Positions 60,772-64,000 of a stretch of 64,000 bases of DNA are shown here, piece by piece. Below the pieces are notes generated by a model. The model searched no databases. It saw only the letters and a list, made by a program, of their open reading frames with translations, and was not told where the DNA came from. Within the stretch, counting starts at the first letter, position 1. Every line of letters starts with the position of its first letter. The position numbers and the translations under genes are program-made. The stretch is from Lachnospiraceae bacterium (GTDB lineage: Bacteria > Bacillota > Clostridia > Lachnospirales > Lachnospiraceae), in NCBI GenBank assembly GCA_022800815.1, contig JAAWRC010000014.1:1-64000 (forward strand), in the 5' to 3' direction.

Positions 60772-62362
60772 GCTGGGAATTGACGTGGGCGGCACCAATA
60801 CGGACGCCGTGCTCATTGACGAGGAATTGAACGTGGCGGCAGAGGTAAAGTTCCCCACCTCTGAAGATATTTATGGGGGGATCCTGGGAGCGGTGCGGGC
60901 GGTCCTTGGGGAGTCCGGCGTGGACCGGAGCCAGATCCGTCAAGCCATGCTGGGAACCACCCAGTGCACCAATGCCATTGTGGAGCGGAAAAACCTGGCG
61001 CCTGTGGGGATCCTGCGGATCGGCGCCCCGGCGACCCTTGGCATCCGGCCCATGGCGGATTGGGCGGAGGATATCCGGAGGATTGCCGTGGGCACTGCCG
61101 TGGTGGGCGGCGGCTTTGAGTACGACGGCAGAGAGCTGGCTCCCTTTGACCGTGAGGCGGCGGCCGCTTTTTTTCTGGAGATGAAGGAGGCAGGCGTTCG
61201 GTCCATCGCCATTTCCTGCGTGTTTTCCACCGTGAGGAATGACCATGAGCTGGAGGCGGCGAAGTTGTGTCAGGAGATCATGGGAGAGGACGTCCATGTT
61301 TCCATTTCCAGCGAGATCGGCTCCATGGGGCTTATTGAACGGGAAAATGCTGCCATCCTCAATGCGGCCCTCTGGCAGGTGGCGGGGCGGTTTACGGACG
61401 GGTTTGCGGAGAGTCTTGAGGAGGAGGGCATCGCAGGTGCGGACGTCTATCTGAGCCAGAACGACGGCACGCTGATGACCATGGAGCATGCCAGACGGTA
61501 TCCGATCCTGACGGTCGCCTGCGGCCCCACCAATTCCATCAGGGGCGCAAGCTACCTGAGTCGCCTGAGGGATGCCATTGTCATCGACGTGGGGGGCACC
61601 ACCACCGACCTGGGCGTGATCCATAAGGGTTTTCCCAGGGAGTCCGGCGTGGCGGTCACCATCGGCGGGGTGCGCACTAATTTCCGGATGCCGGATGTGA
61701 TCTCCATCGGTCTGGGCGGCGGCTCCATTGTCAGGGGGCATGGGGACGGCTCCGTCACGGTCGGGCCGGACAGCGTGGGATATGAGATCACTAAGAAGGC
61801 GCTGGTCTTCGGCGGGGACGTGATGACGGCCACGGACATTGCGGTGCGTTTGGGAATGGCGGACCTGGGTGATCCGGCTCTTGTGGCGGATATTCCTCTG
61901 GAGCTTGCCGAGAAGGCCCTCGCCGCCGTGTGCGTGCTGCTGGAGGATTCCATCGACGCCATGAAGGTTTCCAACGGGGATATCGACGTCATTTTAGTGG
62001 GCGGCGGCTCCATCATCGTGCCGGAGCAGCTTGCGGGGGCGGCCCGGGTGGTGAAGCCGGAGCATTTCGGCTGCGCCAATGCCATCGGCTCCGCCATCTC
62101 CAAGGTGAGCGGGACTTATGAAAAGCTGATGGATTACGATGAGATTCCCAGGGAAAGGGCGCTGGAACAGGCCAGAGCGGAAGCGGTGGAGGCTGCGGTG
62201 AAGGCCGGCGCCGTCCGGGAGACCGTGGAGATCATCGAGGTGGAGGACGTGCCGCTGGCCTACTATCCCGGCAACACCAACCGGGTGAAGGTCAAGGCCG
62301 CCGGGGACTTGAGAATGGAGCGTAGAATGACAAAATCAGGTAATTGCGAAACCGACAAATAG
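60764..62362 (+). CDS. HyuA-type hydantoinase/oxoprolinase family protein
   Basis: About 532 residues from ATG 60764 (after GGAGGGAAGG; upstream codons in this frame are not protein-like). The actin-like ATPase blocks are LGIDVGGTNTDAVLIDEEL, GTTQCTNAIVERKNLAPVG, the central CGPTNSIRGASYL and DVGGTTTDLGVI. The length corresponds to the HyuA subunit alone, without a HyuB half. It should catalyse ATP-dependent opening of a lactam or hydantoin-type ring. The last codons run into a copy of the GGTAATTGCGAAAC motif. Confidence 0.9.
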   Translation: MYKLGIDVGGTNTDAVLIDEELNVAAEVKFPTSEDIYGGILGAVRAVLGESGVDRSQIRQAMLGTTQCTNAIVERKNLAPVGILRIGAPATLGIRPMADWAEDIRRIAVGTAVVGGGFEYDGRELAPFDREAAAAFFLEMKEAGVRSIAISCVFSTVRNDHELEAAKLCQEIMGEDVHVSISSEIGSMGLIERENAAILNAALWQVAGRFTDGFAESLEEEGIAGADVYLSQNDGTLMTMEHARRYPILTVACGPTNSIRGASYLSRLRDAIVIDVGGTTTDLGVIHKGFPRESGVAVTIGGVRTNFRMPDVISIGLGGGSIVRGHGDGSVTVGPDSVGYEITKKALVFGGDVMTATDIAVRLGMADLGDPALVADIPLELAEKALAAVCVLLEDSIDAMKVSNGDIDVILVGGGSIIVPEQLAGAARVVKPEHFGCANAIGSAISKVSGTYEKLMDYDEIPRERALEQARAEAVEAAVKAGAVRETVEIIEVEDVPLAYYPGNTNRVKVKAAGDLRMERRMTKSGNCETDK

Positions 62363-62550
62363 GGGAAAGATTCTGACGACTGCTTCCAGGAAAAGCCCTC
62401 TGCACCATGGAAATGAGACCATGGAAAGCAGGAGGGCCGCAGCTCCCCTGCTTTCTGCGCTTATGGGCTCATTGGAATGTTTGGTGCAGCAGGCTTTGGA
62501 TGGACGCAGTCGGCAGAATCTGTTCTACAATTTTGAGTTTCGCAATTACC
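62339..62550. repeat. Segment bounded by 14-bp inverted repeats between hyuA-like and racemase genes
   Basis: GGTAATTGCGAAAC (62339-62352) is inverted as GTTTCGCAATTACC (62537-62550). The 212-bp segment includes the end of the hyuA-like gene, a copy of the dispersed 23-bp repeat (62389-62411) and a GAAAGCAGG/CCTGCTTTC hairpin (about 62426-62457). No clear target-site duplication was found. It may be a small non-autonomous element or two operator sites. Confidence 0.5.
62526..62550 (+). promoter_or_regulatory. Shared leader motif before the racemase gene
   Basis: A -10-like TACAAT (62526-62531) adjoins TTTTGAGTTTCGCAATTACC (62531-62550), the second copy of the motif found upstream of the DUF917 gene. 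Confidence 0.5.
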
Positions 62551-62581
62551 GTGTAAAATTACAAAAAGGAGATAACAGATT

Positions 62582-63292
62582 ATGAAATTATTGGACATTG
62601 TTCCCGTGACGACGCCGGGACTGATCACGCCGGAGATGGAGGCGTACATCAACAAGTATCTGGGAAAGGACACGGTCATGGACATTACCCAGATCACAAG
62701 GGGGACAGCCAGCATTGAATGTGAGTACGACGAGGCCATGTGTGCCCCGGACATCATCGCTCGGTGTATCGAGGCGGAAAAAGCCGGCTACGAGGGTGTG
62801 TTCATCAACTGCTTTGGCGATCCCGGCGTCCGGGCGGCCAGGGAATGCGTCAGGATTCCTGTTTTCGGCGGATTTGAGCCGGTGATGCATCTGGCCCTGG
62901 GGCTGGCGGACCGGATCGGCATCGTCACAGTCCTGCCAAACGTCCTGCCCATGATCCGGGGAGCGGTCGCCAAGGCGCACCTGGGGGAACGGGTGGTCTG
63001 CGTCCGCAGTGTGGACATCCCGGTGCTGGAGCTTTCCAGCCATGAGAAGCTGTGCAACGCGCTCTATGAGGAGAGCCTGAAGGCGATCCGGGAGGACGGG
63101 GCGGAGGCCATCGTTCTGGGCTGCACGGCCATGATCGACGTGATGGAGACGGTGCAGGAAAGGCTCCATGAGGCGGGATACCGGATCCCTGTGCTGGAAG
63201 CCGCCCAGTCTGCGGTGATGTTTTTGGAACTGACGGTGAAGATGGGGCTTAAACAGAGCCGGATGACCTATATGCCGGTGCCGGAGAAATAA
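62582..63292 (+). CDS. Aspartate/glutamate/hydantoin racemase family protein
   Basis: A 236-residue racemase-family protein with the two catalytic-Cys regions FINCFGDPGVRAARE and IVLGCTAMIDVMETV, a PVTTPGLITPEME N-terminus and IPVLEAAQSAVMFLEL near the end. The pattern is closest to hydantoin racemase HyuE/AroM-like proteins. Together with the HyuA-type and DUF917 genes it suggests stereo-inversion and ring opening of a hydantoin or related cyclic amide. It has its own leader, sharing a motif with the DUF917 gene. Confidence 0.88.
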   Translation: MKLLDIVPVTTPGLITPEMEAYINKYLGKDTVMDITQITRGTASIECEYDEAMCAPDIIARCIEAEKAGYEGVFINCFGDPGVRAARECVRIPVFGGFEPVMHLALGLADRIGIVTVLPNVLPMIRGAVAKAHLGERVVCVRSVDIPVLELSSHEKLCNALYEESLKAIREDGAEAIVLGCTAMIDVMETVQERLHEAGYRIPVLEAAQSAVMFLELTVKMGLKQSRMTYMPVPEK

Positions 63293-63306
63293 GGCAACCG
63301 GAAACC

Positions 63307-63336
63307 CAAGGCTTTGGCTATAACAGTCAAAGCCTT
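63307..63336. terminator. Hairpin after the racemase gene
   Basis: CAAGGCTTTG (63307-63316) pairs perfectly with CAAAGCCTTG (63327-63336). A short T-containing stretch follows on each strand, so it could serve both the racemase gene and the leftward gene from the window edge. Confidence 0.6.
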
Positions 63337-63518
63337 GCCTTAAGCAGCCAATCCGTCACGTCAACAATTTTGACACCTTCATATTGATACTCAGGATTTC
63401 TTGTTCGTGCTATTATCATTTTGGGATAAGCATCCTTAATTTTAAGCAAAGGGTCTACTTCTCGTTTAAAGGTTTCGTGCAACGGCCCCCTGTTTGACTG
63501 CAGGTATAATTTTCTATC
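63327..63518 (-). pseudogene. C-terminal remnant resembling a DUF4143-type ATPase
   Basis: On the minus strand an open frame without a start codon reads LHETFKREVDPLLKIKDAYP, then KMIIARTRNPEYQYEGVKIV, and ends DWLLKARL. This looks like the tail of the ATPase family whose N-terminal fragment is at 57077-57329. It abuts and slightly overlaps the end of the acyltransferase gene, marking a deletion junction. The assignment is by eye. Confidence 0.55.
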
Positions 63519-64000
63519 TCATTTCCTCCGGGAGCATCTCCAAAATGCGCTCTCTCGTGTACGCCCCCAGGAATTTCTTCTGCTGCCTGTCCAGGGAGGC
63601 GACGTCGATGGGCTCGCCGAAGGTGACGGTCACATGGGAGCGCTTCACCCGGGGGACATGCTTCTCAAAGATTTCGGCGGTTCCGGTCATGGCCACGGGG
63701 ATGATGGGACAGCCGCTCTTCTCGGCGATCTTCATGCTGCCCTCCTTAAAGTCCATGAGGCCGGAGCCGGGATTGCGGGTGCCCTCCGGGAAGATCCAGA
63801 TGCTGACGCCGTTTTTCACGTAGTCGATCCCGGTCAGAATGGTCTTGAGCCCTTCTTTTAAATTGTCCCGGTCCAGAAACAGGCAGTGGAGGTTGGTCAT
63901 CCACCGCCTTAAGAAGAAAATCTTCTGCATCTCTTTTTTTGCCACGAAGCCGGCCTCGCCTTTGATCAGCCGGTATCCGATGACGATGTCAAAATAGCTC
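63514..64000 (-). CDS. PlsC-type lysophospholipid acyltransferase (partial, runs off window)
   Basis: The C-terminal ~162 residues of a 1-acyl-glycerol-3-phosphate acyltransferase-like protein; the N-terminal part, with the HX4D motif, lies beyond the right edge. Visible motifs are GVSIWIFPEGTRNPGSGL (the FPEGTR block binding the glycerol phosphate) and CPIIPVAMTGT. It probably makes phosphatidic acid at the membrane. Its end overlaps the ATPase-tail remnant by five bases. Confidence 0.9.
   Translation of the reverse strand, partial: SYFDIVIGYRLIKGEAGFVAKKEMQKIFFLRRWMTNLHCLFLDRDNLKEGLKTILTGIDYVKNGVSIWIFPEGTRNPGSGLMDFKEGSMKIAEKSGCPIIPVAMTGTAEIFEKHVPRVKRSHVTVTFGEPIDVASLDRQQKKFLGAYTRERILEMLPEEMR

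Overview
The window reads as chromosome of a G+C-rich Clostridia bacterium, most likely a gut Lachnospiraceae-type Bacillota. The evidence is the dnaX-ybaB-recR block, AzlCD, YesM/YesN-type two-component genes, class C sortase pili, SipW, consensus sigma-A promoters and short A+T-rich spacers between G+C-rich genes. No tRNA, rRNA or CRISPR array was seen.

1-19.2 kb is a surface-fibre island that appears to be phase-variable. A LacI-type regulator (71-1102) is followed by a tyrosine recombinase gene enclosed by a 26-bp inverted repeat (1123-1148 and 2686-2711, one mismatch). Just inside the left repeat lies a near-consensus promoter pointing outward to the left, away from the downstream genes. 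If the segment flips, that promoter would face an unknown small protein gene and a SARP/BTAD regulator (3331-4524, ending in a strong terminator). A second promoter (about 4642-4676) has tandem 12-bp direct repeats over its -35 position, as expected for a SARP target. It heads an operon of signal peptidase, a giant LPXTG tip protein, a major pilin, two class C sortases, a minor pilin, two TasA/camelysin-like proteins, two membrane-anchored surface proteins and SipW. I infer a cascade: DNA inversion, then SARP, then a combined sortase-pilus and SipW-fibre operon.

19.3-31.2 kb holds an internally deleted Rpn-type protein, phosphofructokinase, dnaX-ybaB-recR and azlCD. It then has a ~0.9 kb A+T-rich unit with its own promoter and terminator and no credible ORF, a candidate large structured RNA. 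A leftward signalling operon follows: frameshifted FecR-like lipoprotein, CHASE2-adenylate/guanylate cyclase, metallo-beta-lactamase-fold hydrolase and GAF-HD-GYP protein.

31.5-45.4 kb carries two tandem DegT-family aminotransferases, an RbsACB-type sugar importer, a YesN/YesM two-component pair with a decayed RbsA-like ATPase, a FecR/beta-helix lipoprotein, a fructokinase, holA and sfsA.

46-63.3 kb looks catabolic: DeoR regulator, class V aminotransferase, complete Dpp/Opp-type importer, FGGY kinase, M81 (MlrC-like) peptidase, PucR regulator, DUF917 protein, HyuA-type hydantoinase/oxoprolinase and an Asp/Glu/hydantoin racemase. Two of its promoters share a 20-bp leader motif. Remnants of a DUF4143-type ATPase lie at 57.1 kb and 63.4 kb, and a partial PlsC-type acyltransferase runs off the right edge.
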